DNA from: DASVTR01 sp033855775
GTDB lineage: Bacteria > Acidobacteriota > Blastocatellia > Pyrinomonadales > Pyrinomonadaceae
DNA length: 64,000 bases
Direction of reading: 5' to 3'
Assembly (NCBI GenBank): GCA_033855775.1
Contig: JAWVFT010000037.1
Coordinates: forward strand, 23,323-87,322
Shown piece after piece: positions 1 through 6,685 of this stretch. How positions within the stretch are numbered: the first letter of the stretch is position 1; each line of letters starts with the position of its first letter. Position numbers and translations under genes: made by a program. The notes under the pieces were generated by a model. It did not search any database. It had not been told where the DNA came from and worked only from the letters and a program-made list of their open reading frames with translations.

Positions 1-265
1 GATGCGCCGGGTCGCCGATGATGCTCAAAGTCTCGCTGGCCCTGGCGACAGCTTTTTCTGAGAGCAGACGTTGCGACTGCGCGGGCAGCAGGGCCACCGC
101 ATCGGCAGGGCCGAGCCACTTCCCTTCCTTCGTAATCGCGATTGGAATCACGTCATACTTCGAGCGGTCTAAAGCTTCGAGGACGGAATGAGCCGAACGC
201 AAAGAGACTTCGTGCTCACCGGAGCGACCGCCGAAAATCACGCCAACACGTAGTTTGCTCGCCAT
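1..265 (-). CDS. ddl: D-alanine--D-alanine ligase, N-terminal part (runs off left edge)
   Basis: The reading frame opens with ATG at 265-263 and runs off the left end, giving 88 codons. Its start, MASKLRVGVIFGGRSGEHE, carries the GGRSGEHEVS motif that opens the N-terminal domain of D-Ala-D-Ala ligases. These cytoplasmic ATP-grasp enzymes make the D-Ala-D-Ala dipeptide for peptidoglycan. The catalytic ATP-grasp domain lies outside the window, so activity cannot be judged. It is the last visible gene of a minus-strand series; an imperfect inverted repeat lies between it and the arginase gene. Confidence 0.85.
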   Translation of the reverse strand, partial: MASKLRVGVIFGGRSGEHEVSLRSAHSVLEALDRSKYDVIPIAITKEGKWLGPADAVALLPAQSQRLLSEKAVARASETLSIIGDPAH

Positions 266-284
266 AAAAAAAGTCTGTAATCCG

Positions 285-350
285 AGAGTCAGCAGCCGGA
301 AGTTCGGAAATCGGGAGTCATAAGTAATTTTTGGCTTGACCCATGATTCC
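285..350. repeat. Imperfect intergenic inverted repeat
   Basis: The stretch between the arginase stop and the ddl start contains words such as CCGGAAGTTCGGAAATCGGGAGTC. Their inverted, degenerate partner is near 338-362 (reverse complement GCCGGAGTTTTGGAATCATG...). It resembles the other short-word inverted repeats in this window, but is one of the more decayed copies. Confidence 0.4.
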
Positions 351-367
351 AAAACTCCGGCTGATAG

Positions 368-1336
368 TTAAAGAATAATTTTACCGAGCGCAGAGAGAAT
401 CAGTTCGACGCCGAGTTCAGCGGTGCGGTTGTTGATGTCGAGCGCGGTGTTAATCTCGACGACTTCGAGCGAGCGCATCCCGCCTGCTTCGGCAATCTTT
501 TCCATCGCCAGATGCGACTCGCGGTAAGTCATGCCGCCGCGCACGAGCGTGCCGGAACCCGGAGCGTCGCCGGGGTCTAGGGCATCTATGTCGAACGTCA
601 CGCAGTAGCCTGCGGGCGCGCGGGCGGCGATAGCAATCGCGTCATCCATGCAGGCCGCGATGCCGCGTTCGTCTATCTCGCGCATCGTGAAAAAGCGTAT
701 GCCGAGTTGACGAATCAGTTCGCGTTCGCCCTGGTCCAGTTCGCGCGCTCCGATGTGCGCGCAGAATTTTGGGTCGAGTTTGGGAGCGAAGCCGGCGATG
801 CCGGTCAACTCCTGCGCGCCGTGGCCGAGCAGCGTGGCGAGCGGCATGCCGTGAATATTGCCGGAGGGCGAAGTCTCAGGCGTGTTCATGTCGGCGTGCG
901 CGTCGAACCAGATGAGCCCGACTTGTTCATCGCGTTCGCGGTAGAAGGACGAGACGCCTGCAATCGAGCCGATGGCGATGGAGTGGTCGCCGCCGAGCGT
1001 CAGCGGAATTTCTCCGGCTCGCAAAACGTTGTAAACTTCCGTGGCCAAGTCTTCGCAGGCGCGGCTAATCTCGCGCAGATACTTCGGCTTCTCAGTTGAT
1101 TCTATAAGAGATTCGGGGCGCGTGATGCGCATGTCCCCGAGGTCGCGGACTTCATAGCCGAGTTGAGCGATGCGCTGGTTGAGGCGCGCGACGCGCAGGG
1201 CAGCCGGGCCGATGTCAACGCCCGCGAGGCTGCTGCCGAAACCGAGCGGCACGCCGAGAATGCTGACGCGCCGGCCCACGCCGGGGCGGTCTGACGGCAA
1301 GTTGTTCGGCTCTGTTGCGATTAAAGTCTCACTCAT
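368..1336 (-). CDS. Arginase/agmatinase/formiminoglutamase family hydrolase, probably arginase
   Basis: A manganese ureohydrolase of about 322 residues. The metal-binding motifs are in order: GGDHS near residue 118, DAHADMN near 145 and DIDALDPGDAPGSGT near 245. Arginase cleaves arginine to ornithine and urea in the cytoplasm; family members acting on agmatine or formiminoglutamate share these motifs. The length and the SxxGxPLGFGxxxxGVDxGP-like N-terminus favour arginase over agmatinase, but substrate is not proven. An in-frame TTG nine bases upstream (1345) is possible; ATG at 1336 is preferred as the stronger start codon. No clear Shine-Dalgarno sequence precedes either. The gene is followed on the same strand by ddl and preceded by the AIM24-like gene. 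Confidence 0.85.
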   Translation of the reverse strand: MSETLIATEPNNLPSDRPGVGRRVSILGVPLGFGSSLAGVDIGPAALRVARLNQRIAQLGYEVRDLGDMRITRPESLIESTEKPKYLREISRACEDLATEVYNVLRAGEIPLTLGGDHSIAIGSIAGVSSFYRERDEQVGLIWFDAHADMNTPETSPSGNIHGMPLATLLGHGAQELTGIAGFAPKLDPKFCAHIGARELDQGERELIRQLGIRFFTMREIDERGIAACMDDAIAIAARAPAGYCVTFDIDALDPGDAPGSGTLVRGGMTYRESHLAMEKIAEAGGMRSLEVVEINTALDINNRTAELGVELILSALGKIIL

Positions 1337-1363
1337 AAAGAACAATTTGAAGAAGCGTGATTT

Positions 1364-2305
1364 CTAATTTCCGAGGTTGACGTTAAAGCCGCTGCCGCCG
1401 CCTGATTGCGTGGGGAAGAAAGGCTTCAGGAGTCCGGCGAACGCCTGTAGGTTTCGCGTTTGAATTAATAGCTCGCCGGGGCCTGTGAACTCCGAGACGA
1501 TGCCTTCGCCGCTCATCATGCTGCGGAAGAATCCGGCGGCGGCCTTGCGCAGAGTGTACTGCGTAGAGCCTTCCCATGCGACCAGATGGCCCGTGTCAAC
1601 AACGTAACGCTCGCCCGGCGCGAGGCGCTTGCGATGAATCGCGCCGAAGGATGAGAGCAACAGCAAGCCCGTGCCGCTCACCTGTAGGACGAACAAGCCT
1701 TCGCCGCCGAAGAAGGATTTCGCCCCGCCCCACTTCGTATCCACTATCAATCCGGCGTCGCCCGCCAGATATGAACTGGACTGAACGTAGAACATTTGAT
1801 TTCGCAACTCAAGCCCTGCGATGTCGCCCGGAGCGCCGGGAGCAAAGCAGACTTCGCCCGGCCCGCCGCGCGCCGTGAAGGTCGAGACGAAGGCCGACTC
1901 GCCGCCCGCCGCGCGCTTGATGGCTCCGAATAGCCCGCCCTTCATCTGTGATTGCAGTTCGACGTTGGCGGACATCGCCACCATCGCTCCCGCCTCGGCT
2001 TGAATCGCTTGCTCCGGTTGCAGGCTGATGATAGCCAGCGAGAACGAAGGTTGATGTTGAATTTCCCAAACGAAGCCCTGCCCCTGGCCGCGCGCGTCCG
2101 TGTCAAGGTTGATGCCTTGCCCTCCTGCAAACGGCGGCGGCGGCTGTGGCGATGACGGCGGCGGCGGCTGTAAGGGTGGCGGCGTCGGAGCATAACCTGC
2201 GGGCGGCGGCGCGCTGACGGGCGGCGCGTCCTGTAGACGATAGCCGCAGCCGCCGCAAAATTTCGCGCCCGGCTTGAGCATCGCCCCGCATTGAGGGCAG
2301 TTCAT
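1364..2305 (-). CDS. AIM24 family protein with N-terminal zinc ribbon
   Basis: 313 residues. The N-terminus is a zinc ribbon with two CxxC knuckles (CPQC and CGGC, residues 3-21). A proline-rich linker follows to about residue 65, then an AIM24/TIGR00266-type beta-rich domain to the end, with the typical segments QAEAGAMVAM and GGEGLFVLQVSGTG. Members are small beta-sandwich proteins of unknown biochemical role; the yeast namesake is mitochondrial. No signal peptide is visible, so a cytoplasmic location is likely. Its start overlaps the stop of the upstream LOG-family gene by 4 bp (2302-2305), which points to translational coupling. The proline linker lengthens the protein relative to bare AIM24 homologues. 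Confidence 0.8.
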   Translation of the reverse strand: MNCPQCGAMLKPGAKFCGGCGYRLQDAPPVSAPPPAGYAPTPPPLQPPPPSSPQPPPPFAGGQGINLDTDARGQGQGFVWEIQHQPSFSLAIISLQPEQAIQAEAGAMVAMSANVELQSQMKGGLFGAIKRAAGGESAFVSTFTARGGPGEVCFAPGAPGDIAGLELRNQMFYVQSSSYLAGDAGLIVDTKWGGAKSFFGGEGLFVLQVSGTGLLLLSSFGAIHRKRLAPGERYVVDTGHLVAWEGSTQYTLRKAAAGFFRSMMSGEGIVSEFTGPGELLIQTRNLQAFAGLLKPFFPTQSGGGSGFNVNLGN

Positions 2306-2853
2306 AAAATCACTCCTTGCGATTTTTGTTGGATAAGCGCGACGGCCTCTTCGGGCGTCTGCGCGAAGTCCAGCACCGCGACATCCTTGTCACTGACGAC
2401 CAGATGCTCGCGCCAAGTGGCGACCACGGGCGGCCAGCAATCACCGAGCAGGACGAGCGGGCGCGGCGGTATGACGCGCGTTTGCAGTTTATTCCAGACG
2501 AGCGAGACTTCCGTCACCGTCCCCATGCCGCCGCGCAGAGCGATGAAGCCGACCGAGCGCGTAATCAATTGCTGCAAGCGTTCATAGAAATGTTCGGTCG
2601 CCACTTTGTCCGTGAGGAAGCGGTTCGGTTCGGCCTTGAACTGGTTCATCACGATGCCGAGCACGCGCCCGCCCTTCTCGCGCGCCCCACGGCTCGCGGC
2701 CTCCATCACGCCAAGGTAGCCGCCCGTGCAAATCGTGTAGCCCGACTCGGCCAGCAGTTCGCCGACGCGATGCGCCTGCTCATACTCGCTACAATGTTCG
2801 TCGCAACGTGACCCGCCGAAGATAGTCACGATTCTTTCATGTGTCTCGCTCAT
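2302..2853 (-). CDS. LOG family / TIGR00730 Rossmann-fold nucleotide hydrolase-like protein
   Basis: About 183 residues with a Rossmann fold. The motifs GGSRC near the N-terminus, GGYLGVMEAASRGA near residue 46 and RGGMGTVTE near 115 match LOG family phosphoribohydrolases, which release the base from N6-modified AMP (cytokinin activation in plants). The usual PGGxGTxxE motif has Arg in place of Pro here, as in some bacterial subgroups, so the substrate is uncertain. ATG at 2853 is chosen; an in-frame GTG at 2862 is the alternative. It is coupled by a 4-bp overlap to the AIM24-like gene downstream. Confidence 0.8.
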   Translation of the reverse strand: MSETHERIVTIFGGSRCDEHCSEYEQAHRVGELLAESGYTICTGGYLGVMEAASRGAREKGGRVLGIVMNQFKAEPNRFLTDKVATEHFYERLQQLITRSVGFIALRGGMGTVTEVSLVWNKLQTRVIPPRPLVLLGDCWPPVVATWREHLVVSDKDVAVLDFAQTPEEAVALIQQKSQGVIL

Positions 2854-2873
2854 AATAGCCACGCAGGTTGAGG

Positions 2874-2927
2874 TCTGGAATCAAGGAGCCGGAGGTTGAA
2901 GTTATAAACAGACTCCTTGATTACAGA
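2874..2927. repeat. Intergenic inverted repeat, 15-bp arms
   Basis: TCTGGAATCAAGGAG at 2874-2888 is matched by CTCCTTGATTACAGA at 2913-2927. The reverse complement of the second arm differs from the first by one base, and the loop is 24 bases. It sits between asnS (stop at 2935) and the LOG-family gene on the same strand. It may act as a terminator-like or processing hairpin, and belongs with the other intergenic inverted repeats of the window. Confidence 0.75.
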
Positions 2928-2934
2928 CTGTGAT

Positions 2935-4257
2935 TTAAGGTTTGAGACGATAGAGCAGGCGCGGAAAAGGGATAGCTTCGCGGACGTGCTCGATGCCGCA
3001 CATCCAAGCGGTGCAACGCTCGATGCCCATTCCAAAGCCCGCATGCGGCACGCTGCCGTAGCGACGCAAGTCCAGATACCAATCAAAGGCCGCTTCCGGC
3101 AAGCCGTGCTCTGTAATCTGCTCTTGCAGAAATTCGAGCGAGGTCGCGCGCTCGCCGCCGCCGATGACTTCGCCGTAGCCTTCAGGCGCAAGCACGTCAA
3201 CGCCGAGAGCCAGCTCCGTCCTCTCCGGGTCGCGCGCCATGTAGAAAGCTTTCACCGCCGCGGGGTAATGATGCACCATCAAGGGCCGGTCAAACTTGCC
3301 GGAGAGAAACGTCTCGTCCGGCGCGCCGAAGTCGCCGCCCCACTCAAAGCGCGTCTCCATCTCGCCGCGCTCGTGACCTTCGTGCAGCAACTTCACAGCC
3401 TCATCGTAATGCAAACGAGGGAAAGGCGGAACGATTGATTGCAACTTCGCAGGGTCGCGCTCAAGGACTTTCAACTCCTCTGCGCGCTCTTCCAAAACAC
3501 GCGAGGCGATGTAGGACAGAAAGCGCTCGGCTAAATCCATCACGTCGTCGAGCGTGGCGAAAGCCATCTCCGGCTCGACCATCCAGAACTCCGTCAGGTG
3601 GCGGCGCGTCTTCGACTTTTCGGCGCGGAAGGTCGGGCCAAAGCAGTAAGCCTTGCCGAATGCTGCCGCCGTCGCTTCGTTGTAGAGTTGGCCCGATTGC
3701 GTCAGGTACGCTTTGGCGTCTTCAAAGTAGTCAACCTCGAAAAGCGTAGAGGTTCCTTCGCAGGCGGCGGGCGTAAAGATAGGTGAGTCCGCGAGCGTGA
3801 AGTTGTCGTTGTCTAAAAAATCGCGGACGGCTTTGACGACCGTGTGGCGCACTTTCAAAATCGCGTGCTGGCGGCGCGAGCGCAGCCAGAGATGGCGATG
3901 ATCCATCAAAAATTCCGTGCCGTGCTCTTTCAATGTAATCGGATAATCGTGCGCTTCGCTGACGACTTCGGCGTGCGTGACATCCAACTCGTAGCCGCCC
4001 GGCGCGCGTTCGTCGGCGCGAACCGTGCCACGCACGATGATTGCCGATTCCTGCCCCAAACCTTTGAGCGCGTCCCACACGCTCTCGTCAACGCCCTTTT
4101 TGAAAACCACGCATTGCACAATCCCGGTCCCGTCGCGCAACTGCGGAAACAACAGCTTGCCGCTCGAACGCAGATTATAGAGCCACCCCTTCAGCGTGAC
4201 CTCTTCGCCCACATGCCCGGATAAATGGTTAATGTAAGTTTGCTTCATATCTGTCAT
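2935..4257 (-). CDS. asnS: Asparaginyl-tRNA synthetase
   Basis: 440 residues, normal for a bacterial AsnRS. An N-terminal OB-fold anticodon-binding domain (residues about 10-110, with VTLKGWLYNLRSSGKL) is followed by a class II catalytic core. Motif 2 is seen as FGPTFRAEKSKTRRHLTEF and motif 3 as GFGMGIERCTAWMCG near the C-terminus. The motif 2 and 3 forms fit AsnRS rather than AspRS. It charges tRNA-Asn in the cytoplasm. ATG codons at 4257 and 4248 are both possible; neither has a clear ribosome binding site. The start abuts the heptamer repeat at 4259-4330. Confidence 0.95.
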   Translation of the reverse strand: MTDMKQTYINHLSGHVGEEVTLKGWLYNLRSSGKLLFPQLRDGTGIVQCVVFKKGVDESVWDALKGLGQESAIIVRGTVRADERAPGGYELDVTHAEVVSEAHDYPITLKEHGTEFLMDHRHLWLRSRRQHAILKVRHTVVKAVRDFLDNDNFTLADSPIFTPAACEGTSTLFEVDYFEDAKAYLTQSGQLYNEATAAAFGKAYCFGPTFRAEKSKTRRHLTEFWMVEPEMAFATLDDVMDLAERFLSYIASRVLEERAEELKVLERDPAKLQSIVPPFPRLHYDEAVKLLHEGHERGEMETRFEWGGDFGAPDETFLSGKFDRPLMVHHYPAAVKAFYMARDPERTELALGVDVLAPEGYGEVIGGGERATSLEFLQEQITEHGLPEAAFDWYLDLRRYGSVPHAGFGMGIERCTAWMCGIEHVREAIPFPRLLYRLKP

Positions 4258-4258
4258 C

Positions 4259-4330
4259 AGTGATAGGTGATGGGTGATAAGTGATAAGAGAAACTATCTT
4301 GCTTTTACTTATCACCTATCACTCATCACT
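4259..4330. repeat. Inverted array of RGTGATR heptamers
   Basis: The left arm (4259-4288) is four consecutive heptamers, AGTGATA GGTGATG GGTGATA AGTGATA. The right arm (4307-4330) is the inverse, three heptamers of the same form on the other strand. The arms can pair across an 18-base loop. The right arm overlaps the 3' end of the upstream kinase gene and supplies its last codons (SSDE and stop). The left arm touches the asnS start. Confidence 0.85.
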
Positions 4331-5386
4331 GCTTTGTATCTCATCATCTATGCGCGCCGTGATGGCGCGGCGTAAGGCCGGGAAACGGTTGAGCCATTCG
4401 GCGGCCTGAAGGACAATCAGGAACATCGGTCGAATGAATGGCGTGTAGGTCGCGCCGCGCCCGCAGATCGCCGTTTGATACGAGAACGTGCCGATGGCTT
4501 TGAGCACGCGCTGGACGGTCATCAAGCGAAACTCGTGAGCGAAATCGTCAGGGTCGAGCGCGTCGAGGCCGTGCCGCCTGCGCTCATCAATAAAGAAGAG
4601 CCGCTGCCCGCGCACTTCGGCCAGCGAAGGCGGCGCGGTCTGGCGGTCTAACAGCAGCGAGACTAAATCGTAACTGGCCGGCCCCATGCGCGCATCCTGA
4701 TAATCAATGACGCGAAGTTTATCCTTGCGGTCAACAATCAGATTCGCCGCGTGAAAGTCTCTATGACAGAGGACGCGCGGGCGGGCGGCGAGTTCCGCGG
4801 CGATGTCGTTCATCTCCGCCTTCAATTCGGCGGCTTCGCCGTGGCCGAGTTTCTCGCCGCGCAGGCTGCCGAAATAATGCTCGAAGAAGAAGGCGAGTTC
4901 CCATGCGAGCTTTGCTTCGTCGAAGGCCAGACGACTGGCAATCGAGTTGCGCTCGTAAGCCTTCGCGGTCGTTGCTTGAATCTGCGCGATTAAGCTTATC
5001 GCGCGCTCTCTGTAGGCGTCGCTCTCTTCGTCCGACGACGATTCATAGACGAGGCGCAACTGGCGGTCGCCCAAGTCTTCCTGCACGATGATGCCGCTCG
5101 CTGCGTCCACGTCAAGAATCTCCGGCACGGGCAAATCGCCTTCGACAAAAAGGCGCGTCACGTCCAGAAACGGGTGAAAGTCGGGGTCGAAGGGTTCTGG
5201 ATAAACGGCGGCGATGGCCGTGCCGCGTTTCCACGGGATGCGGAAATATTCGCGCGTCGAAGCGTCGGGCGTCAGGGCATGAATCTTCTCTCCGGCGACT
5301 TTTCCCTTGCCGGACAAAAAGTTGAAGAGCCGCTGGCGCGCGGGTTCAACAAAGGCGTTCGAGTTGATTTGTGGAGCCTGACTCAT
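4319..5386 (-). CDS. APH-family sugar kinase, AmgK-like
   Basis: 355 residues of the aminoglycoside phosphotransferase/choline kinase fold. The phosphate-transfer loop is CHRDFHAANLIV near residue 215 and the metal-binding segment is VIDYQDARMGPASYDL. The N-terminal DASTREYFR and VQEDLGDRQL segments resemble AmgK, the anomeric kinase that phosphorylates MurNAc and GlcNAc in peptidoglycan recycling. The gene directly upstream is a sugar-1-phosphate nucleotidyltransferase, the same pairing as amgK-murU, so a cell-wall sugar salvage role is likely but inferred. The last four residues (SSDE) come from the heptamer repeat, a sign that the repeat has replaced the native 3' end. Alternative: a general APH-family kinase of unknown substrate. 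Confidence 0.75.
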   Translation of the reverse strand: MSQAPQINSNAFVEPARQRLFNFLSGKGKVAGEKIHALTPDASTREYFRIPWKRGTAIAAVYPEPFDPDFHPFLDVTRLFVEGDLPVPEILDVDAASGIIVQEDLGDRQLRLVYESSSDEESDAYRERAISLIAQIQATTAKAYERNSIASRLAFDEAKLAWELAFFFEHYFGSLRGEKLGHGEAAELKAEMNDIAAELAARPRVLCHRDFHAANLIVDRKDKLRVIDYQDARMGPASYDLVSLLLDRQTAPPSLAEVRGQRLFFIDERRRHGLDALDPDDFAHEFRLMTVQRVLKAIGTFSYQTAICGRGATYTPFIRPMFLIVLQAAEWLNRFPALRRAITARIDDEIQSSDE

Positions 5387-5431
5387 GAGATGCCGGGACT
5401 TGGAGAAGCTTGACGAAGCTCCCTATAAAGC

Positions 5432-5460
5432 GGCGGGACGATTCCGTTCAACGTCCCGCC
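5432..5460. other. Intergenic hairpin, 9-bp GC-rich stem
   Basis: GGCGGGACG at 5432-5440 pairs with CGTCCCGCC at 5452-5460 across an 11-base loop. It lies between the nucleotidyltransferase stop and the AmgK-like start on the same strand. No U-tract follows on the minus strand, so it looks more like a processing or attenuating hairpin than a full terminator. Confidence 0.5.
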
Positions 5461-5490
5461 ATCTCCTGTTCTTTGAATGTTGAGATTGTA

Positions 5491-6666
5491 TCACTCAGGC
5501 AGCGGGACGACAAAGTTATCGCCCCGAAATTCTCCTCGCAGAGCTTTCGGCGGTGGCTTTTCGCCGCGCACAAGCTCTGCGCGCACGACCGCCGCGTTCT
5601 CGATTATCTCGCCCGCGCCGACGCGCACTTTGTCCGCCAGAATGGAGCGCGAAACGCTCGCCCCCGCTTCAACCACTACATCGTCCCACAGGATTGACTG
5701 CCGGACCGACGCCGACGGCGCAATCGCGCAGCCTTCGCCGCACAGCATATCGCGGCCCTCTGCGGCCAACAGCGCGAGGTTGATTTCCAGATAACGCTCG
5801 ATGGTCGAAAGCTCGCGCCATGTGCCGCCCGCGACGTGCGCGGCAATACATTCGCCCTGCGCGATGGCCGGCAGGTAAACGTCCGTCACCGAATGCGAGA
5901 AGACGCCGCGCGGAATGTAGTCGAAGATGCGCGGCTCAAGAATCTGTATGCCCGTGAACATCAACGGCGCGTCGTCAATCGTCAGCCGCGCTTCATTAAC
6001 AGTTCGACTTTCACCAGAGCTAGTTTCACTAGTTCGAGCCTCAACAGTTCGAGCTTCAACAGTTCGAGCTTCGACTTCATGAAAGTCAGCGTCATGAGCG
6101 TCACTATCATGCGCTTCGTCGTCATGAGTTTCATCGTCATGGCCTTCTCCTGCGCTGCGATGGATAGTTCCGGCGTTATCGGACGGAGGCGTCGGCATGC
6201 CGCCGAAGCCTGTGACGAGGCCGTCGCGCGTTTCGACGATGCTGAAGCGTTCGCGCGCAGTGTTGCGTTGGAGCACGAGCGTGGCGAGCGCGTTTGTGCG
6301 GCGATGCGTTTCGAGAGCTTCGTCGAGGTTGATGTCTGTGATGATTTTGCCGTTGACGACGATGAACGTGCCGTCTTCGAGCAGATGCCTCGCGTTGTCG
6401 AGCGCGCCGCTGGTTCCGAGTATGACAGGCTCGAAGACGTAGTGCAGGCGGACGCCGAAACGGCTGCCGTCGCCGAGCGAGTTCTGCACAGACTCCGGCT
6501 GGTGATGCAGATTGACGACAACATCCGTGTAGCCGTAACCGGCCAGATATTCGGCCACGTAGCCGACGAGCGGGCGACCCAGAACGGGAATCGCTGGCTT
6601 GGTGCGGTCAACGGTCAGAGGCCAAAGCCGCGTCCCGTAACCAGCCGCGAGAATCATCGCGCGCAT
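5491..6666 (-). CDS. Sugar-1-phosphate nucleotidyltransferase (MurU/mannose-1-P guanylyltransferase-like) with low-complexity insert
   Basis: 391 residues. The N-terminal nucleotidyltransferase signature is LAAGYGTRLWPLT with K23 downstream, followed by VNLHHQPES and GTSGAL segments typical of NDP-sugar pyrophosphorylases. A short left-handed beta-helix-like tail (SILWDDVVVEAGASV, about residue 325 on) closes the protein. It would activate a sugar-1-phosphate to an NDP-sugar. The adjacent AmgK-like kinase suggests MurNAc/GlcNAc-1-P uridylylation (MurU role), although MurU itself is shorter. Residues about 161-226 are a low-complexity insert of acidic/His repeats and VEART repeats (DNA 5985-6186), absent from normal family members and lying in the catalytic domain. 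It is 19 bp downstream of the FG-GAP protein gene. Confidence 0.75.
   Translation of the reverse strand: MRAMILAAGYGTRLWPLTVDRTKPAIPVLGRPLVGYVAEYLAGYGYTDVVVNLHHQPESVQNSLGDGSRFGVRLHYVFEPVILGTSGALDNARHLLEDGTFIVVNGKIITDINLDEALETHRRTNALATLVLQRNTARERFSIVETRDGLVTGFGGMPTPPSDNAGTIHRSAGEGHDDETHDDEAHDSDAHDADFHEVEARTVEARTVEARTSETSSGESRTVNEARLTIDDAPLMFTGIQILEPRIFDYIPRGVFSHSVTDVYLPAIAQGECIAAHVAGGTWRELSTIERYLEINLALLAAEGRDMLCGEGCAIAPSASVRQSILWDDVVVEAGASVSRSILADKVRVGAGEIIENAAVVRAELVRGEKPPPKALRGEFRGDNFVVPLPE
5985..6186. repeat. Low-complexity repeat insert inside the nucleotidyltransferase gene
   Basis: In-frame repeated 15-nt words of the form AGTTCGAGCYTCAAC (VEART repeats) are followed by CATGA/TCATCG-rich words encoding (H)DDE/HDSDAHD. 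This is a simple-sequence expansion of about 66 codons that keeps the reading frame, inserted between the catalytic domain strands. Confidence 0.75.
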
Positions 6667-6685
6667 ATGCTGCTGCCCTTTTTGC

